Assembly: GCF_900091615.1 (NCBI RefSeq)
Contig: NZ_FMIA01000002.1
Coordinates: 4,588,001-4,652,000, forward strand
Length of the DNA stretch: 64,000 nt
Reading direction: 5' to 3'
Source of the DNA: Micromonospora yangpuensis
Lineage (GTDB): Bacteria > Actinomycetota > Actinomycetes > Mycobacteriales > Micromonosporaceae
The notes below the pieces were generated by a model. It was not told the DNA's origin. It was given only the letters and a program-made list of their open reading frames with translations, and searched no databases. The stretch's first letter is position 1; the number at the start of each line of letters is the position of its first letter. This document shows, one piece after another, positions 20,564-28,545 of this stretch. A program made the position numbers and the translations under genes.

Positions 20564-21730
20564 ATGGCCCTGAGGCGACACCGCTTGGCCCAGCGACGGA
20601 AGACGGTCGGCCACACGCAGGAAAGCCTCGCGGAAAAGCTCGGCGTCGACCGCACCACTGTTGTTCGGTGGGAACGAGCCGAGTCGGAGCCCCAACCATG
20701 GGTCCGGCCACGGCTCGCCGATGCGCTGGGCGTGTCGCCGAACGAACTTAGTAGCTTTCTCGCTGACGTTGGCGCTGCGCAAACACCACGTGGCGGTCGA
20801 CTGTCCGCCGTGTTGAAAAATCCTCGGACAGTCGATCTCGCCGCTGTCGCGCATCTGCGACAGATACTTGCCCGGCTGACCGCCAGCTACGATGCCAGCC
20901 CTTCCGTCGCGATCCTGCCGGATGCGAGCCGCCTGCTCGGCGAGGTGAGCCTGTTGCGCTTGCACGCTTCCGGAGAGGCTGTCCGCCGCGCCCTACGCGA
21001 CGTCGAAGCGGCAGCCTCCATCCTTATGGGTCAACTCGTCTGGGACGCGTCACAGCGGAGGAACGCCCAAGCCGCGCTGACCTATTACGCCCAAGCGGCA
21101 CATGCCGCGACGTTGAACGCCGATGCCGGGGCCGAGGCCCAGGCAAGACTTCGCCGGAGTTTCATAGCGCTCTACAGCGAGGGCGATCCGAAGAATGGAC
21201 TCATTCAAGCAGCTGAAGCCGCCCACCTCGCCTCTCACTGCGGTGACCACACCTTGTCCGCCGTGGCCCTGCTGCATGTCGGTGAGGCCAACGCGATGAT
21301 GGGCGAACGCTCGTCGTGCGAACGAGCACTCGGCCAAGCCGAAGGCCACTTGGGCCGCATGGATGGTGATGGCCGGTCCGGCCCGTTCGCCTCAGCCGGA
21401 CAACTCAACCGACTGGCAGGATCCTGTTACCTCCTCCTCGGCGAACCCAAGCGGGCTCAGTCTCTCCTTGAAGGCGTTCCCGCCAGCATTCAGGAGCGAC
21501 GGAAGTCGCACGCTATCGTCCTCGGTAATCTCGCGTTGGCTCGTCTTCGGCAGCGCGACCTGGACGGCGCGACCGAGACGCTACACCAGGTAATCGACGC
21601 CATCGAGGAAACTCGCGGCGGCGGGGCGGTCAACGTCCTGTCCGCCGCTGGCCGAGAGCTACGACCATGGCGAGACCGGCCGGACGTCCAGGAAATCATG
21701 GATCGGACGCTCGCCCTGATGTCGTCCTGA
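20564..21730 (+). CDS. XRE-family transcriptional regulator with a TPR-like C-terminus
   Basis: About 388 residues. N-terminal helix-turn-helix (RRKTVGHTQESLAEKLGVDR, then TVVRWERAESEPQPW), followed by a long alpha-helical region with TPR-like repeats (for example AALTYYAQAAHAATLNADAG, LLHVGEANAMMGER, LARLRQRDLDGATETLHQ). Regulators of this build respond to a ligand or peptide bound by the helical part. I chose the ATG at 20564, preceded by GAAGG; an in-frame ATG at 20549 has no ribosome-binding site. The 5-FTHF cyclo-ligase-like gene starts 9 bp after the stop, so the two form an operon. Base composition is lower in GC than the flanks. Confidence 0.8.
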   Translation: MALRRHRLAQRRKTVGHTQESLAEKLGVDRTTVVRWERAESEPQPWVRPRLADALGVSPNELSSFLADVGAAQTPRGGRLSAVLKNPRTVDLAAVAHLRQILARLTASYDASPSVAILPDASRLLGEVSLLRLHASGEAVRRALRDVEAAASILMGQLVWDASQRRNAQAALTYYAQAAHAATLNADAGAEAQARLRRSFIALYSEGDPKNGLIQAAEAAHLASHCGDHTLSAVALLHVGEANAMMGERSSCERALGQAEGHLGRMDGDGRSGPFASAGQLNRLAGSCYLLLGEPKRAQSLLEGVPASIQERRKSHAIVLGNLALARLRQRDLDGATETLHQVIDAIEETRGGGAVNVLSAAGRELRPWRDRPDVQEIMDRTLALMSS

Positions 21731-21739
21731 GGAGGTCAC

Positions 21740-22459
21740 GTGGACATCGAGAAGACCAAACGCAAGGTGCGCGAAGTCGTCTGGTCCAGCCTGGACCAGA
21801 CTGGCCAGGCAGTTCCCCCCGGCGCTCACGGACGCATCCCCGACTTCGCCGGAGCTGAGCTGGCCGCCGAGCGGCTTGCGCAACAAGACGCATGGCGTAG
21901 CGCCAGCGTCATCAAGACCAACCCGGACAGAGCTCAACTACCGGTGAGGCTACGGGCTCTTGCCGACGGCAAGCTCCTGTACATGGCGGTTCCGAAGATC
22001 GCCGACATCCGGCCCTTCTATTTGCTCGATCCCGCCAACCTGACCGCAGAGCCCGCCGACATCGCGACTGGCAGCGGTGCGGCCAACCATGCGCCGAAGG
22101 TCGGCATCAGCGAGATGCGGCCGGTGGACCTGGTGGTCTGTGGCAGCGTCGCGGTCAACCGGGACGGCGTACGGATCGGGAAGGGGGCGGGCTACTCGGA
22201 CATCGAGGTCGCCCTGCTCACCGAGGCCGGATTGGTCGGCCCATCCACCATCCTCGCGACGACGGTCCATCCGCTGCAGATCGTCGATGGCCCGCTCCCC
22301 GAGTCGTCACACGACTTCGGCCTCGATCTGATCGTCACGCCGAACGAGGTGATCGAGTGCCGGCGACGGCAACGCCCGACCGGCATCTACTGGAACAGTC
22401 TCAGCGCCAAGAAGATCGACGCTATCCCCGTTCTCAAGGCATCATCACCGGCCGCATAG
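21740..22459 (+). CDS. 5-formyltetrahydrofolate cyclo-ligase-like protein
   Basis: 239 residues of the 5-FTHF cyclo-ligase fold. Recognisable parts are AWRSASVIKTNPDRAQLPVR, LLYMAVPKI, VDLVVCGSVAVNRDGVRIGKGAGYSDIE and the C-terminal LIVTPNEVI. The GKGAGYSDIE string replaces the GRGGGYYDR string of the housekeeping enzyme, so this looks like a paralogue; some members of this family have been tied to thiamine rather than folate. GTG start with GGAGG 5 bp upstream; directly follows the XRE regulator. Substrate not determinable from sequence. Confidence 0.8.
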   Translation: MDIEKTKRKVREVVWSSLDQTGQAVPPGAHGRIPDFAGAELAAERLAQQDAWRSASVIKTNPDRAQLPVRLRALADGKLLYMAVPKIADIRPFYLLDPANLTAEPADIATGSGAANHAPKVGISEMRPVDLVVCGSVAVNRDGVRIGKGAGYSDIEVALLTEAGLVGPSTILATTVHPLQIVDGPLPESSHDFGLDLIVTPNEVIECRRRQRPTGIYWNSLSAKKIDAIPVLKASSPAA

Positions 22460-22539
22460 CCATGCAACTGGTCTCGGTGCAGTTACAAGCTACCTGTCGA
22501 GTTGATGTAGTCAACGGCTCAGCTCGACGGCCTCAGCAG

Positions 22540-22589
22540 CCGACCTGACGGCGGGCACGGGCCCAGGACTTCATCGGACGTCAGGTCGG
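22540..22589. terminator. Hairpin between convergent cyclo-ligase-like and DUF2203 genes
   Basis: Perfect 11-bp arms, CCGACCTGACG at 22540-22550 and CGTCAGGTCGG at 22579-22589, which overlap the last codons of the DUF2203 gene. The 28-base loop is long, so confidence is moderate. Confidence 0.55.
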
Positions 22590-22931
22590 GCGGCGGCCGG
22601 CGAAGCCGCAGTCGGCGCGGTGGTACCAGCGCACGTCGGAGTCGCCCTCCAGCCAGCACCAGAGCACCGGCCGGCCGTCGCGTTCACCGGGGAAGTCGAG
22701 CAGCACCGGGGCGATCCCCTTGACCTCGATGTCGTGGGCGTTCAGCTCCTCCAGCACCGCGTGCAGCTGCGCCTCCAGCCCCTTGACCTCGGCCCGGCCA
22801 CCCAACACGGAGACTCCCGAGGCGGCCAGGTCGACGCGCAGTTCGGTCAGGTCGGCGCGGATCCGGATCAGCTCGTCGATGCGGGGACGCAGCGTGGAGA
22901 CCAGATGACGCGCCTGGGCGAGAGTGAACAC
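22581..22931 (-). CDS. DUF2203 family protein
   Basis: 116 residues. Opens with FTLAQARHLVSTLRPRIDELI, a long amphipathic helix, and ends with the family's characteristic aromatic region (GRPVLWCWLEGDSDVRWYHRADCGFAGRRP). DUF2203 proteins are small and cytoplasmic, with unknown function. I chose the GTG at 22931: no Shine-Dalgarno precedes it, but a CATACT -10-like hexamer sits 8 bp before it, so a leaderless transcript is likely. Single-gene unit between convergent and divergent neighbours. Confidence 0.82.
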   Translation of the reverse strand: MFTLAQARHLVSTLRPRIDELIRIRADLTELRVDLAASGVSVLGGRAEVKGLEAQLHAVLEELNAHDIEVKGIAPVLLDFPGERDGRPVLWCWLEGDSDVRWYHRADCGFAGRRPT

Positions 22932-23110
22932 CGGGCCAGTATGCGGCACCGACCAGACGCGGGCGACCACTACCGACGGTCCACCCGGGTCACCGCCGGA
23001 GTTGGCCGGCCCGTTTGACCGGGATCCAGATCGGACACCATGATCCGGTCTCTAGGTACGTGAGGCGGACACGCCTTCGTACCCGGTCCTCACTCGGGAG
23101 TCGGTAGAAC

Positions 23111-23944
23111 GTGATCAACAAGTACGGTGGGCGCTGCGGCGCGTGCGACAGCTGGGTCGAGGCCGGAGCGGGCCGACGGATCAGGGTCGGTGACGACTGG
23201 GGCTCGTACCATCCGGGGTGTGCACCGGCGCGGACCGCACCGCCCCGGGGTGACCATGCCGGCTGGCACGACCTGCCGTTGGTCGGCTTCGACCTGGAGG
23301 GCACCCAGCGGGAGCCGATGCGTACCCGGATCGTGTCGGCGGCGCTGACCTTCCCCGACGGTACCCAGCGCACCTGGTTGGTCGATCCCGGCGAGCCGAT
23401 TCCGGCGGACGCCACGGCCGTGCACGGCATCACCGACGACCTGGTCCGGGCGCAGGGTCGACCGGCCCGGGAGGCGCTGGCCGAGCTGGGCACGGCGGTG
23501 GCGAAGCTGATCGCCGACACGACCCCGCTGGTCGCCTTCTGCGCAGGGTACGACGTGACGGCCCTGCACACCGAGCTGGCCCGGCACGGCCTGCCGCCGG
23601 TCGGCTGGGAGCAGGCGGTCGTCGTCGACCCGTCCGTCCTGCACCGCGAGGTGGAACGGTACTGGTCCGGTGGCCGGCAGCTCGGGGACCTCTGCACGTA
23701 CTACGAGGTCGAGCCGGGCACGGCGCACGAGGCGGCCAGCGACGCACGGGCCGCGGTCGGCCTGGCCCGGTCGATCGCCGCCCGGCACGAGCGGATCGCC
23801 CGGATGCCCCTGGCCGAGCTGCACCAGACCCAGGCCCGGTGGCACGCCGAGCAGGGCCGCGACCTCCAGGCGTACTTCGACCGCACCGGCCAGGCCCGAC
23901 AGGTGAGCCTGGAGTGGCCGCTGGAAACCGCGGACCGCGACTGA
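23111..23944 (+). CDS. DnaQ-like (DEDDh) 3'-5' exonuclease with an N-terminal zinc-ribbon-like segment
   Basis: 277 residues. The first 40 residues contain CGACDSW and YHPGC, a possible short zinc-binding knuckle. The exonuclease domain follows: FDLEGTQRE (Asp and Glu of motif I), VHGITDDLV, VAFCAGYDVTAL (motif II) and HEAASDARA (His and Asp of motif III, making it DEDDh). It would remove nucleotides from DNA or RNA 3' ends. Start GTG at 23111 follows GGAGTCGG. The 3' end lies next to a long inverted repeat. Confidence 0.85.
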   Translation: MINKYGGRCGACDSWVEAGAGRRIRVGDDWGSYHPGCAPARTAPPRGDHAGWHDLPLVGFDLEGTQREPMRTRIVSAALTFPDGTQRTWLVDPGEPIPADATAVHGITDDLVRAQGRPAREALAELGTAVAKLIADTTPLVAFCAGYDVTALHTELARHGLPPVGWEQAVVVDPSVLHREVERYWSGGRQLGDLCTYYEVEPGTAHEAASDARAAVGLARSIAARHERIARMPLAELHQTQARWHAEQGRDLQAYFDRTGQARQVSLEWPLETADRD

Positions 23945-23963
23945 CCGAACGCTCCCGCATTCC

Positions 23964-24025
23964 CGCTCGTTCAGGGAAACAGTGGCGTCGTGGCCGGCGC
24001 AGACCACGGTTTCCCTGATCGAGCG
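23964..24025. repeat. Long inverted repeat with CGCTCGTTCAGGGAAAC-type arms
   Basis: 22-base arms at 23964-23985 and 24004-24025 match with two mismatches around an 18-base loop. The outer arm shares CTCGTTCAGGGA with the repeat at 9217-9291. It lies between the convergent exonuclease and proC genes and probably ends both transcripts. Confidence 0.8.
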
Positions 24026-24053
24026 CCATCCGGGGCCGCGAGTGGGCGCGGGG

Positions 24054-24872
24054 TCAGTCGGCTTGGGTGGCGAGTTCGCGGGCCCGGTCGCGGGCGGCCT
24101 CCAGGGCGGCCAGCAGGGCGGCGCGTACGCCGTGCTTCTCCAGCTCGCGGATGGCGGAGATGGTGGTGCCGGCGGGCGAGGTGACCGCCTCGCGCAGCTT
24201 CACCGGGTGCTCGCCGGAGTCGCGCAGCATGACGGCGGAGCCGATCGCGGTCTGCACGATCAGCTCGTGCGCCACCTGCCGGGGCAGCCCGAGCAGGATG
24301 CCGGCGTCGATCATCGCCTCGACGAGGAGGTAGAAGTACGCCGGGCCGGAGCCGGAGAGGGCGGTCACCGCGTCCTGCTGCGACTCGGGCACCCGTACGG
24401 TCGCGCCCAGCGGGCTGAACATCTCCTCGGCGAGGGCCAGGTGCTCGCCGGTGGCGTGGGCACCCGCCGAGATGGCGGTCATCGCCTGGTCCACCAGGGC
24501 CGGGGTGTTGGTCATCACCCGTACCACCGGGGTGCCCTCGGGCAGTCGGCGGGCGAAGAACGTGGTGGGCAGGCCGGCGCAGAGGGAGATCACCAGCTTG
24601 TCGGCGGGGACCTTCGGGCCGATGTCGTCGAGCAGGGCGGCGGCGTCCTGGGGCTTGACCGCGACGGCGAGCACCTCCGCCTCGGCGACGGCGGTGAGGT
24701 TGTCGACCACCCGGACGCCGTAGCGGGCGGTGAGGTCCTCGGCGCGGCTGGGCCGCCGGGCGGTGGCCAGCAGCCGGTCCACCGGCCAGCCCGAGCGCAG
24801 CAGCCCGGAGAGCACCAGCTCGCCGATCTTGCCCGCCCCGACCACCGCGACGGTGTGCACCGTCTTCGCCAT
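24054..24872 (-). CDS. proC: Pyrroline-5-carboxylate reductase
   Basis: 272 residues, normal length. Last step of proline synthesis, reducing pyrroline-5-carboxylate with NAD(P)H. The N-terminal Rossmann fold begins VAVVGAGKIGELVLSGL; VAVKPQ and VRVMTNTPALV are family strings, and the C-terminal signature is ALSGSGPAYFYLLVEAMIDAG with TSPAGTTISAI. The ATG at 24872 is preceded by GAGGGG; a second ATG six codons upstream is less well placed. It is about 70 bp downstream of pfkA and separated from it by a strong hairpin, so it is probably transcribed separately. Confidence 0.93.
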   Translation of the reverse strand: MAKTVHTVAVVGAGKIGELVLSGLLRSGWPVDRLLATARRPSRAEDLTARYGVRVVDNLTAVAEAEVLAVAVKPQDAAALLDDIGPKVPADKLVISLCAGLPTTFFARRLPEGTPVVRVMTNTPALVDQAMTAISAGAHATGEHLALAEEMFSPLGATVRVPESQQDAVTALSGSGPAYFYLLVEAMIDAGILLGLPRQVAHELIVQTAIGSAVMLRDSGEHPVKLREAVTSPAGTTISAIRELEKHGVRAALLAALEAARDRARELATQAD

Positions 24873-24896
24873 CGGCCGTACCCCTCTCATGCCGGC

Positions 24897-24932
24897 GGCG
24901 CGCGGCGGACCCGGGAAGGTCCGCCGCGCGCC
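24897..24932 (-). terminator. Hairpin after pfkA
   Basis: Perfect 15-bp arms, GGCGCGCGGCGGACC at 24897-24911 and its complement at 24918-24932, with a 6-base loop. It begins 11 bp beyond the pfkA stop on the minus strand and lies upstream of proC. No T-tract. Confidence 0.75.
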
Positions 24933-24942
24933 GAGGTGACGA

Positions 24943-25971
24943 TCAGCTGCCGAAGAAGACCTCGGCCTCGGCGTACCGCTCCAGCGGCACGGTCTTCAGC
25001 TCGGCCGTGGCGTCGGCCAGCGGCACCCGGACGATGTCGGTGCTCTGCATGGCGACCATCTTGCCCCAGTCGCCCTCGTTGGCCGCGTCGATGGCCTGCA
25101 GGCCCAGCCGGGTGGCGAGCACCCGGTCGAACGCGGTGGGGGTGCCGCCGCGCTGGATGTGGCCGAGCACGACGGTGCGGGCCTCCTTGCCGGTCTTGGA
25201 CTCCAGCTGCTCGGCGAGCCACTGGCCGATGCCGCCGAGGCGGACGTGACCGAAGGCGTCGAGCTCCTGGTTGTGCAGGACCATCTGGCCGTCCAACGGC
25301 TGGGCGCCCTCGGCGACCACGACGATCGGGGCGTACTGGTGGTCGAACCGCTTGTTGACGTAGCCGGCGACCTGCTCGACGTCGAACTTCCGCTCGGGCA
25401 GCAGGATCACGTTGGCGCCACCGGCCAGGCCGGCGTGCAGGGCGATCCAGCCGGCGTGCCGGCCCATCACCTCGACGACCAGGGTCCGGTGGTGGCTCTC
25501 GGCGGTGGTGTGCAGCCGGTCGATGGCCTCCATCGCGATGTTGACCGCGGTGTCGAAGCCGAAGGTGTAGTCGGTGGCGCCGAGGTCGTTGTCGATCGTC
25601 TTCGGCACGCCGATCACGTTGACACCCAGCTCGTGCAGCTTGGTGGCGACGCCGAGGGTGTCCTCACCGCCGATCGCGATCAGGGCGTCCACGCCCTGCG
25701 CGGCGAGGTTCTCCTCGATCCGCTCGACGCCGTTATCGATCTTGAAGGGGTTGGTCCGGGACGAGCCGAGGATGGTGCCGCCGCGCGGCAGGATGCCGCG
25801 CACCTCGGCGATGCCCAGCGGCTTGGACAGGCCCTCCAGCGGGCCCTTCCACCCGTCCCGGAAGCCCACGAACTCGTGACCGTAGGTAGCGACACCCTTG
25901 CGGACAACCGCGCGGATGACCGCGTTGAGACCTGGGCAGTCGCCGCCGCCGGTGAGCACGCCGATACGCAT
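24943..25971 (-). CDS. pfkA: 6-phosphofructokinase with pyrophosphate-type signature residues
   Basis: 342 residues. Phosphorylates fructose 6-phosphate in glycolysis. Landmarks are GVLTGGGDCPGLNAV, RGGTILGSSRTNPF, IAIGGEDTLGVA, PKTIDNDLGATD, EVMGRHAGWIALHA and LGHIQRGGTPTAFDR. Residues 104 and 124 decide the phosphoryl donor in this family: here they are Asp104 (GGED) and Lys124 (PKTIDND), the pair of the pyrophosphate-dependent Amycolatopsis methanolica enzyme, whereas ATP enzymes have Gly at 104. So pyrophosphate use is likely and could run in reverse. ATG at 25971 follows AGGAGG by about 11 bases. Confidence 0.92.
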   Translation of the reverse strand: MRIGVLTGGGDCPGLNAVIRAVVRKGVATYGHEFVGFRDGWKGPLEGLSKPLGIAEVRGILPRGGTILGSSRTNPFKIDNGVERIEENLAAQGVDALIAIGGEDTLGVATKLHELGVNVIGVPKTIDNDLGATDYTFGFDTAVNIAMEAIDRLHTTAESHHRTLVVEVMGRHAGWIALHAGLAGGANVILLPERKFDVEQVAGYVNKRFDHQYAPIVVVAEGAQPLDGQMVLHNQELDAFGHVRLGGIGQWLAEQLESKTGKEARTVVLGHIQRGGTPTAFDRVLATRLGLQAIDAANEGDWGKMVAMQSTDIVRVPLADATAELKTVPLERYAEAEVFFGS

Positions 25972-26136
25972 GATCTGCTCATCCTCCTGAAGCATCAGGT
26001 TAAGCCCGAATTCACCCCAGGATGTTGGGTCAGGTCAGACCATCGGCGTCGTTGCCGGCCCGGGGCGGGCCGTCACTGCGAACTGTAGTCGCCGTGCCGA
26101 TCCGCCGACAGCGCGCCCCGGGACCACCGGCCGGCT

Positions 26137-26640
26137 TCAGTAGCTCACCGACTCGTGCTCGCCCGCCTTCGGCCCCCGGCCGGTCACCGCCGCCCGGGCG
26201 ATGTCGAACAGGTTGACCATCGTGCTGCCGGGCGCGTCCCAGTACTCGGCGGAGCTGGGGTGCACCTTGATCAACGTCAGGCCCGGGGTGTCCAGCCCGT
26301 CGGGGAACCACGCCTTGAGCATCGGGTTCCACAGCTGCTCGGCCCGCTGCCGGTCGTACGCCTCGGTGGCGGTGCCGGACAGCGACACCCAGCAGTGGTT
26401 CCGGGGATCGGAGAAGGCCACGTTGACCTCCGGATTCACCCGGAGCTGGCGGATCTTGGCGGAGTCGGTGGCGGCGAAGAACCACAGGTTCCCGTCGAAC
26501 TCGGCCTCCTGCAGGCCCATCGGCCGGCTGACCAGGTGACCGTCCACCCCGGTGGTGGTCAACATGCAGATCCGGGCCTCGCGGATCAGCTCGGTGACCC
26601 GACGGCGGGCGTCGGCGGTGCTGGTCGGCTGCTGACTCAT
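26137..26640 (-). CDS. Pyridoxamine 5'-phosphate oxidase-fold protein (general stress 26-like)
   Basis: 167 residues, a split beta-barrel flavin-binding fold. Visible family strings are MLTTTGVDGHLVSRPMG, LWFFAATDSAKIRQLRVNPEVNVAF, and HCWVSLSGTATEAYD, with AWFPDGLDTPGLTLIKV near the C-terminus. Relatives bind FMN or F420 and are often linked to stress; the substrate is unknown. The ATG at 26640 has GAGGGGG about 9 bp upstream in the mRNA. Monocistronic as far as can be seen. Confidence 0.85.
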   Translation of the reverse strand: MSQQPTSTADARRRVTELIREARICMLTTTGVDGHLVSRPMGLQEAEFDGNLWFFAATDSAKIRQLRVNPEVNVAFSDPRNHCWVSLSGTATEAYDRQRAEQLWNPMLKAWFPDGLDTPGLTLIKVHPSSAEYWDAPGSTMVNLFDIARAAVTGRGPKAGEHESVSY

Positions 26641-26747
26641 GGCTGGTTACCCCCTCGCGTGCGGCGGCGGAAGTCGAACCGGTGCCCCGGACAGAACCGG
26701 TCAAACCTGCGCGGCACCGCCTTTCCGGTGGCGCCGACCCGGGCGGT

Positions 26748-27245
26748 TCACCGCGCGGTCATCGCCTGCCAACGGGCCAGGTTGTGCCGGGCGTCGACCA
26801 GGGCGTCGTGCCGGGCCGAGGCGGCCTCCGGCAGACTCGGCCGGCCCCGGTCGTCCCAGAGCTGGCGCAGGTCCTTGGTGAACCGGGGCAGCTCCCGGGG
26901 CAACGCCGGCATGGCCCCCCAGAGCTGTGCCAGCACCACGTGGTCGTACGCGGCGTACCAGGCCCAGAGCTCCAACTGCTCGCCAGGGCGGCTGCGGACC
27001 GGCTCGACGAGGAAGTCGTACAGCTCGTCGCGGATCCGCTCCCGGGAGCGCCAGGCCCGGTCGGCCGGGGAGGGCAACTTGTCGAGCACGTTGCGGCGTA
27101 CCCAGGGCACGGCCCGGGAGTCGTCGAACTCGGTGGAGACCGCGTAGAACTCGCGGCCGTACTCGTCGACGACGCCTATCGACACCAGGTCGACGATCCG
27201 GCCGTCCTCGATGAACTCGCAGTCGTAGAAGTAGCGGTAGACCAT
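26748..27245 (-). CDS. RNase AS family 3'-5' exoribonuclease (Rv2179c-like)
   Basis: 165 residues, like the M. tuberculosis polyadenylate-specific exoribonuclease AS. Motif I is YFYDCEFIEDG with the catalytic Asp and Glu; ELWAWYAAYDHVVLAQLWG supplies the next Asp and HDALVDARHN the final His and Asp, giving a DEDDh set. It would trim RNA 3' ends. Start ATG 27245 is preceded by GAGGA about 8 bp away; an in-frame ATG at 27251 is an alternative. In M. tuberculosis this gene is next to aroG; here they are 19.5 kb apart. Confidence 0.88.
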   Translation of the reverse strand: MVYRYFYDCEFIEDGRIVDLVSIGVVDEYGREFYAVSTEFDDSRAVPWVRRNVLDKLPSPADRAWRSRERIRDELYDFLVEPVRSRPGEQLELWAWYAAYDHVVLAQLWGAMPALPRELPRFTKDLRQLWDDRGRPSLPEAASARHDALVDARHNLARWQAMTAR

Positions 27246-27580
27246 CCCGGTCATCCTCGTCCACCGGGCCACCGGGGCCGACATCGGGGGCCGGCCGGCC
27301 CACCGACGGCGTCCGCCGGTCGGGCGGCGGCACCCGGCCGGACGGTCAGCCCGCGGCCCGACGGTCGGTCAGACCCCCGGCCCGGCGGGCGGCCGCGCAG
27401 GTCGCGAGGCAGGTCGGGACTGTCACGCAAGTGATTTGAGGGGTGTACAGCAAGCGACCGGGGCGTCATGATCTGATGTGTACCGCTACCGGACGCCGAA
27501 CCGGTTCAGATCGCCTCGCAGCGGGGGCTGTCAGGTTCACCCGGCTGCGAATGGTCTTCAACCGGGAAGGGTTCGCCGAC
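27246..27580. other. Intergenic region between the divergent RNase AS and Crp/Fnr genes
   Basis: 335 bp with no convincing gene. It must hold both promoters. Two GTGTAC strings (about 27443 and 27477) lie near the Crp/Fnr start, but I cannot define an operator. Confidence 0.5.
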
Positions 27581-28273
27581 GTGGAGATGCGCCTGCCGGA
27601 GCCGGGTGACGCGCTCACGGGCGTCGACATGTTCGCCGGCCTGGAGCCGGAGGTCCGCCAGCGGGTGATCGCGGCGGCCGTGCCCCGCACGTACCGCAAG
27701 GGCCAGCTGCTGTTCGTGGAGAACGACCCGGGCGAGTCGCTGATCGTGCTGCGGCGGGGAGCGGTCGCGGTGTTCCGCACCGCGCCGACCGGGGAACGCG
27801 CGGTGCTGTCGGTGGTCCGGCCGCCGGACGTGCTGGGTGAGGTGTCGCTCCTGGACGCCTCCACCCGCTCGGCGTCCGCCGAGGCGATCGAGGACTGCGC
27901 CGCGTTGGCGCTGTCCCGGGGTGCCTTCATGGAGCTGGTCCACTCCAACCCGCGCATCCTCGACGCGGTGATGCGCTCGCTCGGCGGGCTGATCCGCCGG
28001 CTGACCGAGCAGAACGCCGACCACGTCTTCCTCGACCTGCCCGGTCGGGTGGCCAAGACCCTGGTCCGGCTGGCCGGGGAGAGCCAGGCCCCGATGATCA
28101 CCATCGAGCTGAACCAGAGCCAGCTCGCGGAGATGGCCGGCGGTTCCCGGCAGAGCGTCAACCAGGCCATCGGCTCGTTCGCCAGCCGGGGCTGGTTGCG
28201 TACCGAGGGCCGGCGGATCGTGGTCACCGACGTGGCCGCGCTACGTCGGCGCGCCGGCATGAGCGATCGCTGA
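27581..28273 (+). CDS. Crp/Fnr family transcriptional regulator
   Basis: 230 residues. N-terminal cyclic nucleotide-binding fold (LLFVENDPGESLIVLRRGAVAVF and PPDVLGEVSLLDASTRSASAEA) followed by a helix-turn-helix (LAEMAGGSRQSVNQAIGSFASRGWL). The Gly-Glu pair (GE in VLGEVSLLD) and Arg-Ser-Ala of the phosphate-binding cassette are present, so it could bind cAMP like mycobacterial Crp. No Cys cluster, so not an FNR type. GTG at 27581, with GGGAAGGG 9 bp upstream, fits the family length better than the longer frame from 27443. Located beside a divergent RNase and before a membrane protein gene; no operon partner is clear. Confidence 0.87.
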   Translation: MEMRLPEPGDALTGVDMFAGLEPEVRQRVIAAAVPRTYRKGQLLFVENDPGESLIVLRRGAVAVFRTAPTGERAVLSVVRPPDVLGEVSLLDASTRSASAEAIEDCAALALSRGAFMELVHSNPRILDAVMRSLGGLIRRLTEQNADHVFLDLPGRVAKTLVRLAGESQAPMITIELNQSQLAEMAGGSRQSVNQAIGSFASRGWLRTEGRRIVVTDVAALRRRAGMSDR

Positions 28274-28545
28274 CCGCTCCCGGTCGATGATCGACCGCTG
28301 CCCGCCGCCGGGCCGGTGGCGGGTGGGACGGGGCCGTCCGCCGATGCCCCCGTTGCAGCCGATACGCGAAAACCGACATTGGGCCCTGGCCGCCACCTGC
28401 GACAGGGGCGCTGACTTTGCAAGACGCGGCCCAACGCACTCCCGGAACAGGGTGTGGACGTGTCACGATTCAAGGCACGGCGGGCGGCGCGACGCCGAGG
28501 GGTTCGAAACGGCGTGCCACGGGCGCGCGACGAGGAGGATGTCCG

